DNA of 64,000 nt from Lachnospiraceae bacterium. Its GTDB lineage: Bacteria; Bacillota; Clostridia; Lachnospirales; Lachnospiraceae. This document shows positions 31,993 through 41,308 of the stretch, in pieces (position 1 is the stretch's first letter; the number at the start of each line of letters is the position of its first letter). The notes under the pieces were generated by a model, which worked only from the letters and a program-made list of their open reading frames with translations, was not told the DNA's origin and ran no database searches. The translations under genes were made by a program, and so were the position numbers. The stretch lies in NCBI GenBank assembly GCA_028693165.1, contig JAQUVX010000008.1:1-64000 (forward strand). Direction: 5' to 3'.

Positions 31993-33114
31993 TTAATAGT
32001 TACTGCTTTTTCTTTGAAGACCAACATTCAAAACGATTCCCATCCCCAGATAAATACTCATCAGAGAACTCACCCCGTAGCTGATAAAGGGAAGCGGAAG
32101 ACCGGTATTTGGAAAGATACCCGTTGCTACCGCGATGTTGGAAAAACTCTGAAATGCGAGCAGAGAAGCCATACCGACACAGAGCAGCTTTCCCTCTAAG
32201 TCTTTGGCACGGGCTGCCATGATCAGGCACTCGTAGACAACCAGTGCGATCATGAGAATGACGCAGACGCAGCCTATAAACCCAAGCTCCTCACCGATTA
32301 CCGCAAAAATAAAATCTGTCGATTCTTCAGACAGAAAGTTGCCGTTCTTTACGGATGCCAGTGTATTGTTATTAAGTCCTTTGCCGTTTAAAAGGCCGGA
32401 ACCAATAGCCATAATCGAGTTGTCCTGCTGCAGGTTTGCCTCTGCATACTTGGACCGATTGACAAATGCCAGAATTCTTCGAACCTGATAGCCCTGCAGA
32501 AACGGAACCATATTGTACTGAAGCAGGTAGATGAACAGCCCGCCGCAGGGAATCACGACTGCCAGTGCCCCCGCAATCCAGCGGTAACTGATTCCCGCAA
32601 CGAAGAGCATGCACAAAAAGACAATCATGGTCACCAGGCCGGTAGACAGATCCGGCTGTTTGAATATCAAAAGAAACGCCATCAGAAACAGAACTCCGGC
32701 CATAGCCAGTGTCTGAACCTGATTCAATTTCTCCTGGTTCTTACCAAAAAACCAGGAGAAAAACAGAATAAGGCCAATCTTTACAAATTCGGACGGCTGA
32801 ATCTGACCAATACCAGGAAGAACCAGCCACCTTGTCGCAATGCCGCGGCTGACACCAAACAGCAGTACCGCCAACAGTCCCACAAGACAAACTCCGTAAA
32901 TAATCGGAGCCACCGACAAGATCTTATGATAATCGATCAGCGAAAGGCCGATCACGATCACAGAACCGACAACAATTCCCAGGATCTGTTTTCCGACCAC
33001 GGCCATGTCCTGATTGGACGCGCTGCGTATCACAAGAACGCCAAAAATATTAAGCAGTAAAACATAAAGGAATAAACGGTAGTTGTAATTCCTGAAGTTG
33101 TAGTCTAAAAACAT
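31993..33114 (-). CDS. rodA: SEDS glycosyltransferase RodA
   Basis: A 373-residue polytopic (about ten helices) peptidoglycan polymerase of the elongasome. Family motifs: LIDYHKI, TRWLVLPGIGQIQPSEFVKIGLI, KQPDLSTGL, ESTDFIFAVIGEELGFIG and GLPLPFISYG near the C-terminus. It works with the class B PBP encoded upstream in the same operon. Start ATG overlaps the end of minE by ten bases. Confidence 0.95.
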   Translation of the reverse strand: MFLDYNFRNYNYRLFLYVLLLNIFGVLVIRSASNQDMAVVGKQILGIVVGSVIVIGLSLIDYHKILSVAPIIYGVCLVGLLAVLLFGVSRGIATRWLVLPGIGQIQPSEFVKIGLILFFSWFFGKNQEKLNQVQTLAMAGVLFLMAFLLIFKQPDLSTGLVTMIVFLCMLFVAGISYRWIAGALAVVIPCGGLFIYLLQYNMVPFLQGYQVRRILAFVNRSKYAEANLQQDNSIMAIGSGLLNGKGLNNNTLASVKNGNFLSEESTDFIFAVIGEELGFIGCVCVILMIALVVYECLIMAARAKDLEGKLLCVGMASLLAFQSFSNIAVATGIFPNTGLPLPFISYGVSSLMSIYLGMGIVLNVGLQRKSSNY

Positions 33115-33392
33115 TCTTCATTCCTCTTAATTGTAAACTGACGAATCGGAAAGGTAGCAGAAAGTGCCGGTATCAGCTCTCTGGTTCCCGCGCTCTCCAT
33201 TCGGACAAGCCGCAGATCCAGTGATCCGGAATCCACCTCCGCATAGCGGGATAATACGCCAATCATATCCTCTTTCATTAGGTCGATGAGTCCGGGATTG
33301 ACATGCGCCTGATCCGAAACAAGCACCAGTTTCAGGCGGCTTCTTGCAATCTCTCCTGAATTGCTTTTGTGAAAACAAAATATCTGTCTCAT
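33105..33392 (-). CDS. minE: Cell division topological factor MinE
   Basis: A 95-residue MinE. The N-terminal anti-MinCD helix lies near residues 12-30 (ARSRLKLVLVSDQ) and is followed by LMKEDMIGVLSRYAEVD in the C-terminal topological domain. It drives MinD release from the membrane and pole-to-pole oscillation. Its presence, rather than DivIVA/MinJ in this cluster, is typical of many Clostridia. Starts 15 bases after minD. Confidence 0.92.
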   Translation of the reverse strand: MRQIFCFHKSNSGEIARSRLKLVLVSDQAHVNPGLIDLMKEDMIGVLSRYAEVDSGSLDLRLVRMESAGTRELIPALSATFPIRQFTIKRNEECF

Positions 33393-33406
33393 CGCACGAC
33401 TCCCTC

Positions 33407-34198
33407 CTATGCCCGCTTCAAAAAGCCGGATATTCGGACCAGAATTCCACGATGCGGATCTAAGTCCATCAGGGGAATCACCTCACCGGTAATTCTCTTG
33501 CAGATATTGAGGTATGCCTGTCCGGCCAGAGACGCGGTATCAACAAGGGGTTCCCCCTGATTCGTCGATATCACAATATCCTCATCGTCCGGTACTGCTC
33601 CGATAATATTCACAGCAAGAATATCGGAAACATCCTCCACAGACATCATATCACCGCGCCTGACCATATCCATACGGATCCGGTTTACGATCAAATCGAT
33701 CTCCTGTATCTGCGCACCGCCAAGCAGTCCGATAATGCGGTCCGCGTCGCGAATTGCCGATACCTCCGGCGTAGTTACCACCAATGCCCGGTCTGCGCCG
33801 GCAATGGCATTCTGAAAGCCCTGCTCAATCCCTGCCGGGCAATCCAGGAGTATATAATCAAAATCTTCTCTTAAGTCGTCTGCCAGCTTTGTCATCTGGC
33901 CGGGATTGACGGATGTCTTGTCCCTCGTCTGTGCTGACGGCAGTAAATAAAGATTCGGATATCTTTTGTCTTTTATCAGGGCCTGCTTCATACGGCAATT
34001 ACCTTCCACTACATCGACCAGATTGTAGATAATCCGGTTTTCCAGCCCCATCACCACATCCAGGTTCCGAAGGCCGATGTCTGTATCAATCAGCACAACG
34101 CGATATCCCAGCAGTGCCAGGCCCGTTCCGATGTTGGCAGTTGTAGTGGTCTTGCCGACCCCGCCTTTTCCAGAAGTGATTACAATGACTTCGCTCAT
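33407..34198 (-). CDS. minD: Septum site-determining ATPase MinD
   Basis: A 263-residue ParA/MinD ATPase. The deviant Walker A SGKGGVGKTTTTAN is at residues 7-20, with DTDIGLRNLD and LLDCPAGIE following. The C-terminus (ISGFLKRA) is an amphipathic membrane-targeting helix. ATG at 34198 follows GGAGG; the extension to 34231 is rejected. It recruits MinC to the membrane. Confidence 0.97.
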   Translation of the reverse strand: MSEVIVITSGKGGVGKTTTTANIGTGLALLGYRVVLIDTDIGLRNLDVVMGLENRIIYNLVDVVEGNCRMKQALIKDKRYPNLYLLPSAQTRDKTSVNPGQMTKLADDLREDFDYILLDCPAGIEQGFQNAIAGADRALVVTTPEVSAIRDADRIIGLLGGAQIQEIDLIVNRIRMDMVRRGDMMSVEDVSDILAVNIIGAVPDDEDIVISTNQGEPLVDTASLAGQAYLNICKRITGEVIPLMDLDPHRGILVRISGFLKRA

Positions 34199-34261
34199 AG
34201 AATGCCTCCTGAAAAAATACTCCAAATACATTTTACATTAAATCCATGAACATTTCCAGTA

Positions 34262-34927
34262 TTAATTAAAATTTAATATACTTAACACGGATTTTTTGAT
34301 TGATTTCGCACAAATATTACAATTTTCAACACTTGCGATCATCGGTCCCTTGCCCAGTTTGCGGTTTTTGTCCTCATAATGCTGTACGACATCGGCAATT
34401 TTGATCTGCAGCGGCGCCATCTCAAGCGCCACGACAACAGCACTGCGGTCTCCCGACACTCCGGCATGAACGGAACCGCGCAGCTCTCCAAGGATGATGA
34501 TATTGCCCTTTGCCGTGACGCGGGCTCCGTGGCGGACATCTCCGATAATGACGATACTCGCCTCCGATTCGATGGACTCTCCGCGGTGCAAATCTCCCTG
34601 ACAGAACTGCCCTGTATGAGAGGACAGCTCCATCAGCTTCTGGTTGAGCGCCTTTTCACAGCGCTCGATCCGGTTGGCGTCGTTGTCCAGCAGACACAGG
34701 ATCTCAATCCCGGAATTTTCTGCGATGGTGTTCACAATCTGCATCTCTTCTGCCGCATTCAGTGCCCTTCCTTCAAGCAGCAGCGCTAACTGGATGTTTC
34801 CCCAGAAGCGCGCGCTCTCCCGGAACTTGCGGGCAATCTCCTCCAGCAGTTCCTCGAATGTACAATCCGGATCCAGAATCACGGTCATGCCGGATTTGCT
34901 GCTCTTGATCACAACTTTGTTTTTCAA
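34262..34927 (-). CDS. minC: Septum site-determining protein MinC
   Basis: A 221-residue FtsZ-assembly inhibitor. The N-terminal domain (1-100) is divergent; the C-terminal beta-helix (about 115-205) shows GDLHRGESIESEASIVIIGDVRHGARVTAKGNI and GELRGSVHAG, which bind MinD. Start is TTG with GGGGATGATGAG nearby. It lies 25 bases after the PBP2 gene, joining division control to the elongation operon. Confidence 0.92.
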   Translation of the reverse strand: MKNKVVIKSSKSGMTVILDPDCTFEELLEEIARKFRESARFWGNIQLALLLEGRALNAAEEMQIVNTIAENSGIEILCLLDNDANRIERCEKALNQKLMELSSHTGQFCQGDLHRGESIESEASIVIIGDVRHGARVTAKGNIIILGELRGSVHAGVSGDRSAVVVALEMAPLQIKIADVVQHYEDKNRKLGKGPMIASVENCNICAKSIKKSVLSILNFN

Positions 34928-34951
34928 CTCATCATCCCCGCTTTCTAATCA

Positions 34952-37840
34952 TTAATCTCCGATCTTGACATCGGATACGCTCAGCGCACCGGTATTTAAA
35001 ATATAATCAAGATCCGTGTATCCATAGTAGAAGCGGTAAATATTCTTTGCGACTGTCGCCGCATTGGACGAAGAATATCCGTAAGGGATATTTACCGACA
35101 CACAGATTTCCGGGTTTGTATACGGGCCATAGGAGATAAAGAATGCATGGTTTGCACGCGTCTTGGACTCCTGCGCCGTACCGGTCTTTCCGGCGATTTC
35201 CACTTCCAGATCCTTGAAGATCTTCTTTGCGGAACCATCCGAAATTACGTTGCGCATGCCCTGCTGCACGGCATCCCAGGTAGAAGTTTCTATCTCGATA
35301 TGTCCGGACACCTCCGGTGTGTAGTCTTTGATCAGCGTGCCTGTCGAATCGGTCATCTTATCCAGCAGACTCAGCTCGAATACCGTTCCCCGGTTCGCAA
35401 GCGCTGCCACGTAGCGGGAAAGCTGAACATTGGCATAGGAGTTCGTACCCTGTCCCATGGCAGAACGCTCCGGGTCCTCTGTGGTCATCTCCGGTGTCGT
35501 CTCCGAAATCTCGATTCCCGACGGACGATCCAGACCGAACATGGTCGCATATTTGCGGATCGTAGCCAGTCCGCGGTCGGTGGAGTAAACACCGTTTTCA
35601 TCGGTGGAAAGCCGGTGTGCTACTTCCGAGAAGAAATAGTTGCAGGAATTCTGAATTCCTCCCACCACATTCAGCGGTCCGTGATGTCCCGGATAAATCC
35701 AGCAGTTGATCGGCGGTGAAACTTCTTCGTATTTACCGGTATCGTCAATCGTGTCATAGAGACCGATTACCTTTTCCTCAAGACCTGCGATCGCCGTGAT
35801 CGGCTTGAAGGTGGAACCGGGTGCCTTCTTGGCCTGGGTCGCATTGTTGTAAAGCGGCAGGGAAAGATCTTCCTGAAGCTGCGCCAGATAGGCCGCGTCG
35901 GCACTTCCTGACAGGCGGTTGTTGTCATAGCTTGGGTAGGTTACCAGCGCCCGAACCTCTCCGGTATTGACGTCAGTAATCACGACACCGCCGGTACAGG
36001 GATCCAGCGCCAGCTGCGCCGGGGTGATCTCGATGTTAGCAATCTTTTCCTTCATAAAGGTAAATGCATAGTTATCCCCATTGGCGGTAAGCAGCTGGAT
36101 CTGCTGCTCATCGTAGGGCAGAACTCCCTGCGCGTACAGTGCCAGACAAAGCTGCCGGCCGGTGACTACATCGTCGTTGATCAGGTAGCGATAGATGCGT
36201 TTGGTGAATTTGCCGTCATGTTCCAGCTCTCCCAGCACATAATCAACCAGTACCGTATAGATGTCATCCGCGCTGGAATATTTCGTCTGGACATCCAGCT
36301 TCGTGGTATCGATCCAGTTGTCCGAAATACCGGCGTAAATGTAATCCCGCAGGCTGATCTCGTCATTCTTCCAGGCCAGATAGGTCTCGCTGTTGACATC
36401 GATGCTGTCCCGCTTCACAATTCCGATGGAAGGTTCGGACAGGTAATTATAAATGTATACCATATAGGCCATCATGTCCTTCGGCAGATCCTTCATGACC
36501 GTGGCGTGCTCGCTCATCAGCTCGTAGCGGAGCTGCTCCAGAATCTGTGCCTTGGACCGTTTGTACTGCGCGTTGATCTCCCGCTCGATATCCGATGCAT
36601 CCTCCTGATCCATATGGGTCAGCGACAGCACATTGTTATTGATCAGCTGATAGTAGGCATCCTTGATCGGAATCTGGATCTTCGAGGCATCTGTCGTGTC
36701 GGAAATCTCGACATCGGTGTTGACCAGCTGACTGACCAGGATTCCGGCAAGCTGCTGCTCGATCAGATGATAGATGCCGATCTGAAGATTGCGGTCAACC
36801 GTCAGATAAATATCGTTTCCGGTGGAGGGCTGCGTCTCAGAGACGACCTCCATGACACTTCCCCGGTTATTGACAATCAGGTTTCGATAACCCTTCTGCC
36901 CCTGAAGCTCGGACTCCATCGAGGCCTCAATACCGGTACGGCCGACAATATCGCTCAGCTCATATGCAGGATTCGTCTTGCGAAGCTCTTCGAGCTGGTC
37001 GTCCTGCACCTTTCCGGTATAGCCGATGATCGGAGCAAAGTAGATGCTGTCATTGTATACGCGTACGGTCGCTTCCTCGATATTCACGCCTTCAAGCTCA
37101 TCGGTGTGCTCCATAATATCCGCCACCGTCTCTTCATCCACGTAGGCCGTAATGGTATTCGCCACGTATTTCTTATAGCCGACCAGCGACATGGTATAGC
37201 GGATGTTGACGATCTGTAAAAGCTCCCAGTCCGTCAGGATCACAGGATTTCCAAGCTCGTCCTTCATGGCATCCAGCTCATAGCGCTGCTGACGCTGCTC
37301 AACTACCTCTCTGGCCGTGATGGCAGACGGATACAGCCCCTTGGCATCATCCAGCTCCTCTGTCGATTTCCGTCCGTAGAAATCGCGCAGGAAACGTTTC
37401 CGTGCCGACTCGGAGCTGCAGGTATACACCATGTCGCCATTCTGATCCAGCGTAACCTCCAGCTTCCCCTGTATATCATAACCATGTTTTTCCAAAATAC
37501 GCACAAGCCGCAGCAGCATGGCATTCATGGACGCATTATTCGGATAGGCACCCGTATCCTGAATCGTGACGGAATAGGCAAGCTCATTGTATGCCAGCAG
37601 GTTTCCGTTCCGATCATAGATATTGCCGCGGGTTCCTGGCGTCGTGACCGTCTTTTCGGTCATCTGCACATATTCATTTAAGTATTGTTCTCCGTCAACG
37701 ATCTGAAGATGGAACAGTTTTACAATCAGAGTCAGAAACATAAAGGTAAAGATCAGCACCAGCGCAAACACCCTGGAACTCAAAATCTTCCGAAACAGTT
37801 CCTGAATGATTTCCAGTAAATCGTTCAGCATGTAGTTCAC
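34952..37840 (-). CDS. mrdA: Penicillin-binding protein 2 (class B, elongasome)
   Basis: A 962-residue transpeptidase, long for PBP2 (about 630-700 in E. coli and Bacillus homologues). One N-terminal membrane helix (about 22-43) is followed by a large dimerisation region; the extra length is an insertion around residues 360-640. The transpeptidase domain has GSTFKP (SxxK), SCN and KTGTAQ. It cross-links lateral wall together with RodA, MreC and MreD. The start is either GTG overlapping the mreD stop or ATG three codons later. Order mreC-mreD-mrdA is classical. Confidence 0.94.
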   Translation of the reverse strand: MNYMLNDLLEIIQELFRKILSSRVFALVLIFTFMFLTLIVKLFHLQIVDGEQYLNEYVQMTEKTVTTPGTRGNIYDRNGNLLAYNELAYSVTIQDTGAYPNNASMNAMLLRLVRILEKHGYDIQGKLEVTLDQNGDMVYTCSSESARKRFLRDFYGRKSTEELDDAKGLYPSAITAREVVEQRQQRYELDAMKDELGNPVILTDWELLQIVNIRYTMSLVGYKKYVANTITAYVDEETVADIMEHTDELEGVNIEEATVRVYNDSIYFAPIIGYTGKVQDDQLEELRKTNPAYELSDIVGRTGIEASMESELQGQKGYRNLIVNNRGSVMEVVSETQPSTGNDIYLTVDRNLQIGIYHLIEQQLAGILVSQLVNTDVEISDTTDASKIQIPIKDAYYQLINNNVLSLTHMDQEDASDIEREINAQYKRSKAQILEQLRYELMSEHATVMKDLPKDMMAYMVYIYNYLSEPSIGIVKRDSIDVNSETYLAWKNDEISLRDYIYAGISDNWIDTTKLDVQTKYSSADDIYTVLVDYVLGELEHDGKFTKRIYRYLINDDVVTGRQLCLALYAQGVLPYDEQQIQLLTANGDNYAFTFMKEKIANIEITPAQLALDPCTGGVVITDVNTGEVRALVTYPSYDNNRLSGSADAAYLAQLQEDLSLPLYNNATQAKKAPGSTFKPITAIAGLEEKVIGLYDTIDDTGKYEEVSPPINCWIYPGHHGPLNVVGGIQNSCNYFFSEVAHRLSTDENGVYSTDRGLATIRKYATMFGLDRPSGIEISETTPEMTTEDPERSAMGQGTNSYANVQLSRYVAALANRGTVFELSLLDKMTDSTGTLIKDYTPEVSGHIEIETSTWDAVQQGMRNVISDGSAKKIFKDLEVEIAGKTGTAQESKTRANHAFFISYGPYTNPEICVSVNIPYGYSSSNAATVAKNIYRFYYGYTDLDYILNTGALSVSDVKIGD

Positions 37841-38343
37841 ACTCTCCTATTTTCCATTTCCTCCAGCCTTCTGTTCGTGAACAGGAAGAACCGGTACAGC
37901 AATAATGTAGTTACCACCGTGAAGATCGTCTCCGGAATGATGATCTCTTTTGCATAATAAAAGAAATCCAGCCGGTTGCGGATGAGGAAGCGCAGCACAT
38001 AGATGTAGCAGTTGTAGGCCAGCTCATTGACCAGACTCAGAATCAGCGGCAGTGTGATATAATCCTCGTAGTAATATTTCGTGCAGATTCCGTTGAAATA
38101 ACCGATGTTGACAAACAACAGGGTATAAAATCCAAACGGTCCGCTGTAAAACAGATCCAGCAAAATCCCCGCAAACAGCCCATAATACATCCCCAGCTCC
38201 TTGCCGTAGATAAAACCAAATGAAAATGTCAGAATCAAAAGCAGGTTCGGAGATGCCGAAAGAAACGGAATCAGCGGAAATATGCAGTTTTGTATGGTAA
38301 ACGCCAGTATCATCAGCAATACATTCAAGATAATCCGTTTCAT
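37837..38343 (-). CDS. mreD: Rod shape-determining protein MreD
   Basis: A 168-residue protein with five to six hydrophobic helices, one charged loop (CTKYYYEDYITLP) and a basic C-terminus. Short, poorly conserved family; identification rests on hydrophobic profile and place between mreC and mrdA with overlaps of four bases on both sides. Confidence 0.9.
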   Translation of the reverse strand: MKRIILNVLLMILAFTIQNCIFPLIPFLSASPNLLLILTFSFGFIYGKELGMYYGLFAGILLDLFYSGPFGFYTLLFVNIGYFNGICTKYYYEDYITLPLILSLVNELAYNCYIYVLRFLIRNRLDFFYYAKEIIIPETIFTVVTTLLLYRFFLFTNRRLEEMENRRV

Positions 38344-39206
38344 CCCTGATCTCCCTGTGTCTCTGTCACGGTCTCGGCGGCATCCTCTTTCAGCACCGTA
38401 ATAACCAGCACTTCCTGAAGACTGCTAAACTGAGCAGCCGGAATCAGATATCCGGACTTGGTAAGCCGGGTCTCGTCCGTCGTGATGTCGGTGGCGTAGC
38501 CAATTAAAATCCCAGGAAGGAATTTGGAGCTGATGTTGGAGGTGACGATGCGGTCGCCGTCCTTGACATCGCCGTCCTGGGTAATGTTGCTGATGCGAAG
38601 CCGCCCTTCCTTAAACAGCGTCAGATCGCCGGATACGATACAGGTATCTCCGGACTGCTGCGCCATCCCGCTGACACGGCTCACATCATCGATCACAGAG
38701 CGGACCGTAGCATAATGAGCGCCCACGTCCGTCACAATGCCGACCAGACCGCCTCCGGCGATCACATTGGCATCAACGCGGACTCCATCCGCGGACCCCT
38801 TGTTGATCCGAAATACCTGAAACCAGTCCCCGGAGTCCTTGGCGATGACTCTGGCCCCGATCTTCTCATATTGCAGATACGTCTGATCCAGTGCGTAGAG
38901 TTCGCGCAGACGGTTCAGCTCAAACTGCTCCGCCTGAAGTCTGCTGTTCTCCTCAATCAGCGTATCGATCTGATCCTGAAGCACCTTTCTCTCGTCCATG
39001 GCGTTCTTTAAGGTGCTGTAGTTGCTGATGTTGTTGTACAGCGAAGTGCCGGCGCGGTTGACCCCGGACTGAATCGGATTTAAAAGATATCCGATGCCAT
39101 TGCGAAGCGGATTTAAGAATCCGTCCTTAAAAGAGGTGATTCCGATCAGCAGAATACAGAATACGGACAGGCCGATCAAAATATATTTACTGCGTTTTGG
39201 TTCCAT
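38340..39206 (-). CDS. mreC: Rod shape-determining protein MreC
   Basis: A 288-residue protein with a single membrane helix (10-28), a coiled coil (about 60-105, DERKVLQDQIDTLIEENSRLQAEQ) and the extracytoplasmic beta domain (IAGGGLVGIVTDVG, GDRIVTSNISSKFLPGILIG). MreC activates PBP2/RodA. It overlaps radC by 20 bases; the mreB gene often found between radC and mreC is absent here. Confidence 0.94.
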   Translation of the reverse strand: MEPKRSKYILIGLSVFCILLIGITSFKDGFLNPLRNGIGYLLNPIQSGVNRAGTSLYNNISNYSTLKNAMDERKVLQDQIDTLIEENSRLQAEQFELNRLRELYALDQTYLQYEKIGARVIAKDSGDWFQVFRINKGSADGVRVDANVIAGGGLVGIVTDVGAHYATVRSVIDDVSRVSGMAQQSGDTCIVSGDLTLFKEGRLRISNITQDGDVKDGDRIVTSNISSKFLPGILIGYATDITTDETRLTKSGYLIPAAQFSSLQEVLVITVLKEDAAETVTETQGDQG

Positions 39207-39915
39207 CTGTTATAAATCCCCGTTCCTTCAGACTGACATACGAATTGTCGCCGATAATAATATGATCCAGCAGCGGAATCCCGATCAGGCTCCCGGCCTC
39301 CAGGATGCGCCCGGTAACCAGGATATCCTCCCGGCTTGGTTCCGGATCTCCGCTGGGATGATTGTGCACCAGAATCAGGCTGACGGCCTGGTGGCGAAGT
39401 GCTTCCACAAAAATCTCTCTCGGTGCCGCAAGCGATGCGTTGACCGTCCCCTGGGTCAGTAAAACATCGCGGATCAGCATCTGCTTTGTGTTGAACAGCA
39501 TCATCCGAAACTGTTCCTGTGGCATGTGGCGCATATCCTCCTGATAGAAATCTGCCACTTCCTGCGGCTCCTGAAACTTGAGCGGCTGCTCCAGCGTCTT
39601 CTGCTTCCAGATCCGCTTTGAAAGTTCTCCGATGCAAAGGAGCTGAATGCCCTTCACCTGCCCGATCCCCTTCACAGACATAAGCTGTGGCAGAGAAAGA
39701 TGCAAAAGCCCTAAAATACCCTTCTTCGGGTAGTTTAAGGCCAGTATTCTGGTGGCCAGATCCAGTGAACTGTGCTCCCTGGAACCGGTCCGAATAATAA
39801 TGGATAAAAGCTGGGCGTCGGATAAATGCTCCGGTCCTTCCAGCAGGCACCGTTCATAAGGTCTGTCATGCTCCGGCAGATCCTTCATCGTCAAATGTTT
39901 TGTTGTTTCTTCCAT
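39187..39915 (-). CDS. radC: RadC/YicR-like JAB-domain protein
   Basis: About 242 residues. An N-terminal helix-hairpin-helix-like part (SVKGIGQVKGIQLL) and a C-terminal JAMM metalloprotease-like domain with HNHPSGDPEPSRED (HxH...SxxD) near 173. Despite its name it is not required for repair in tested bacteria and its function is unresolved. Of two adjacent ATGs, the second is better spaced from GAGGAGG. Confidence 0.93.
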   Translation of the reverse strand: MEETTKHLTMKDLPEHDRPYERCLLEGPEHLSDAQLLSIIIRTGSREHSSLDLATRILALNYPKKGILGLLHLSLPQLMSVKGIGQVKGIQLLCIGELSKRIWKQKTLEQPLKFQEPQEVADFYQEDMRHMPQEQFRMMLFNTKQMLIRDVLLTQGTVNASLAAPREIFVEALRHQAVSLILVHNHPSGDPEPSREDILVTGRILEAGSLIGIPLLDHIIIGDNSYVSLKERGFITDGTKTQ

Positions 39916-40025
39916 CATTTCCTCCTCATGTGACTCTCCAGGTACGAATTTGGAAATGAAGTTCTTATCATTTTAGCATAAAACAAAATCGGTGTATACA
40001 GAAAATGGAAATCTTTAGAAACCCT

Positions 40026-41306
40026 TTATAATTTTGCAAGGTTCGCGTCCACCAGCTTCTGGAGGGATTTTAAGATTCCAAGCTTCGCGTGATACCAGGT
40101 AAGACCTCCCTGGAAATACACGGCATAGGGCGGTTTCATCGGCCCGTCGGCACTCAATTCAATGGACGAGCCCTGCACGAAAGCACCTGCTGCCATGATC
40201 ACCGGCGCATCATAGCCCGGCATATCCCACGGCTCCGGTGAGACGAAGCTGTCCACCGGTGCGGCGGCCTGAATGCCCTGACAAAAGGCGACCACACCCT
40301 CCGGTGTTCCGAAGGTCACCGCCTGAATGATGTCGTGGCGAGATTCGGTACTGTTTGGAGCCACGGAAAATCCGAGCTTCTCATACACGTTCGCCGCAAA
40401 AATAGCGCCCTTTAAGGCCCCGGCCACCACCGTCGGGGACAGAAACAGCCCCTGGAAAAAGGACTGGTTGAGACCAAGGCTTGCCCCGATCTCCTTGCCA
40501 AGTCCCGGTGCACTCAGACGGTAAGAGGCCTTGTCAATGCATTCGGTCTTTCCCACAATATAACCGCCGATCGGAGCCAGGCCGCCACCCGGATTCTTGA
40601 TCAGGGAACCGACGATCATGTCAGCGCCCACATCTGTCGGCTCAATCCGCTCGACAAACTCTCCATAACAGTTGTCCACCATGCAGATTACTTCCGGCTT
40701 GATCTTCTTGACAAATGCAATCAGCTCACCGATCAGCTTCACCGAGAGGGTCGGTCTCGGATCGTAGCCCTTGGAGCGCTGGATCGTGATGAGCTTTGTC
40801 TTATCATTGATGGCTTTCGCAATATTCTCATAATCAAAGGTTCCATCCGGCAGCAGATCGACCTGCCGGTAGGAAACGCCGTATTCCTTTAAGGAACCGA
40901 CGGACTCCCGGATTCCGATGACCTCCTCCAGTGTGTCATAGGGTTTTCCCACCGGGGAAAGCAACTCATCTCCCGGGCGCAGATTACCCGAAAGTGCCAC
41001 ATGCAGCGCATGGGTTCCGCTGATCAGCTGAGGACGCACCAGGGCGCTCTCAGCGTGAAATGCCTTCGCATAAACCTCCTCCAGTGTATCACGGCCCAGA
41101 TCATTATAGCCATATCCGGTTGTCGCCGCAAAATGGATGTCACTCACCCGCGCATCCTGCATGGCCTTCAGTACCTTCATCTGGTTGTATTCTGCATTCA
41201 AATCGATGGCCTCAAACCGCTCCTTAAGTCCGGCCTCGATCGCATCTCCAAAGTGCAGCACCTCCCGGCTGATTCCAAGCTCCCTGTATATCTCTTCCAG
41301 TTCCAT
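40026..41306 (-). CDS. ynbB: YnbB-type methionine gamma-lyase-like PLP protein
   Basis: A 426-residue fold-type I PLP enzyme, the family once called aluminium resistance protein. Seen: SGTHALHVALSGNLRPGDEL (cofactor-binding helix near 97), CMVDNCYGEF (Asp to PLP) and SLIKNPGGG with the likely PLP lysine. Physiological reaction unknown; homologues are grouped with Cys/Met gamma-lyases. Two bases from miaA, a conserved Firmicute neighbourhood next to mutSL-miaA. Confidence 0.9.
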   Translation of the reverse strand: MELEEIYRELGISREVLHFGDAIEAGLKERFEAIDLNAEYNQMKVLKAMQDARVSDIHFAATTGYGYNDLGRDTLEEVYAKAFHAESALVRPQLISGTHALHVALSGNLRPGDELLSPVGKPYDTLEEVIGIRESVGSLKEYGVSYRQVDLLPDGTFDYENIAKAINDKTKLITIQRSKGYDPRPTLSVKLIGELIAFVKKIKPEVICMVDNCYGEFVERIEPTDVGADMIVGSLIKNPGGGLAPIGGYIVGKTECIDKASYRLSAPGLGKEIGASLGLNQSFFQGLFLSPTVVAGALKGAIFAANVYEKLGFSVAPNSTESRHDIIQAVTFGTPEGVVAFCQGIQAAAPVDSFVSPEPWDMPGYDAPVIMAAGAFVQGSSIELSADGPMKPPYAVYFQGGLTWYHAKLGILKSLQKLVDANLAKL

Positions 41307-41308
41307 GA

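Noticed and set aside
36218-37219. 333-codon + strand frame opposite the PBP2 gene
   Set aside because: Same shadow effect; the minus-strand gene is well supported by motifs and operon position.
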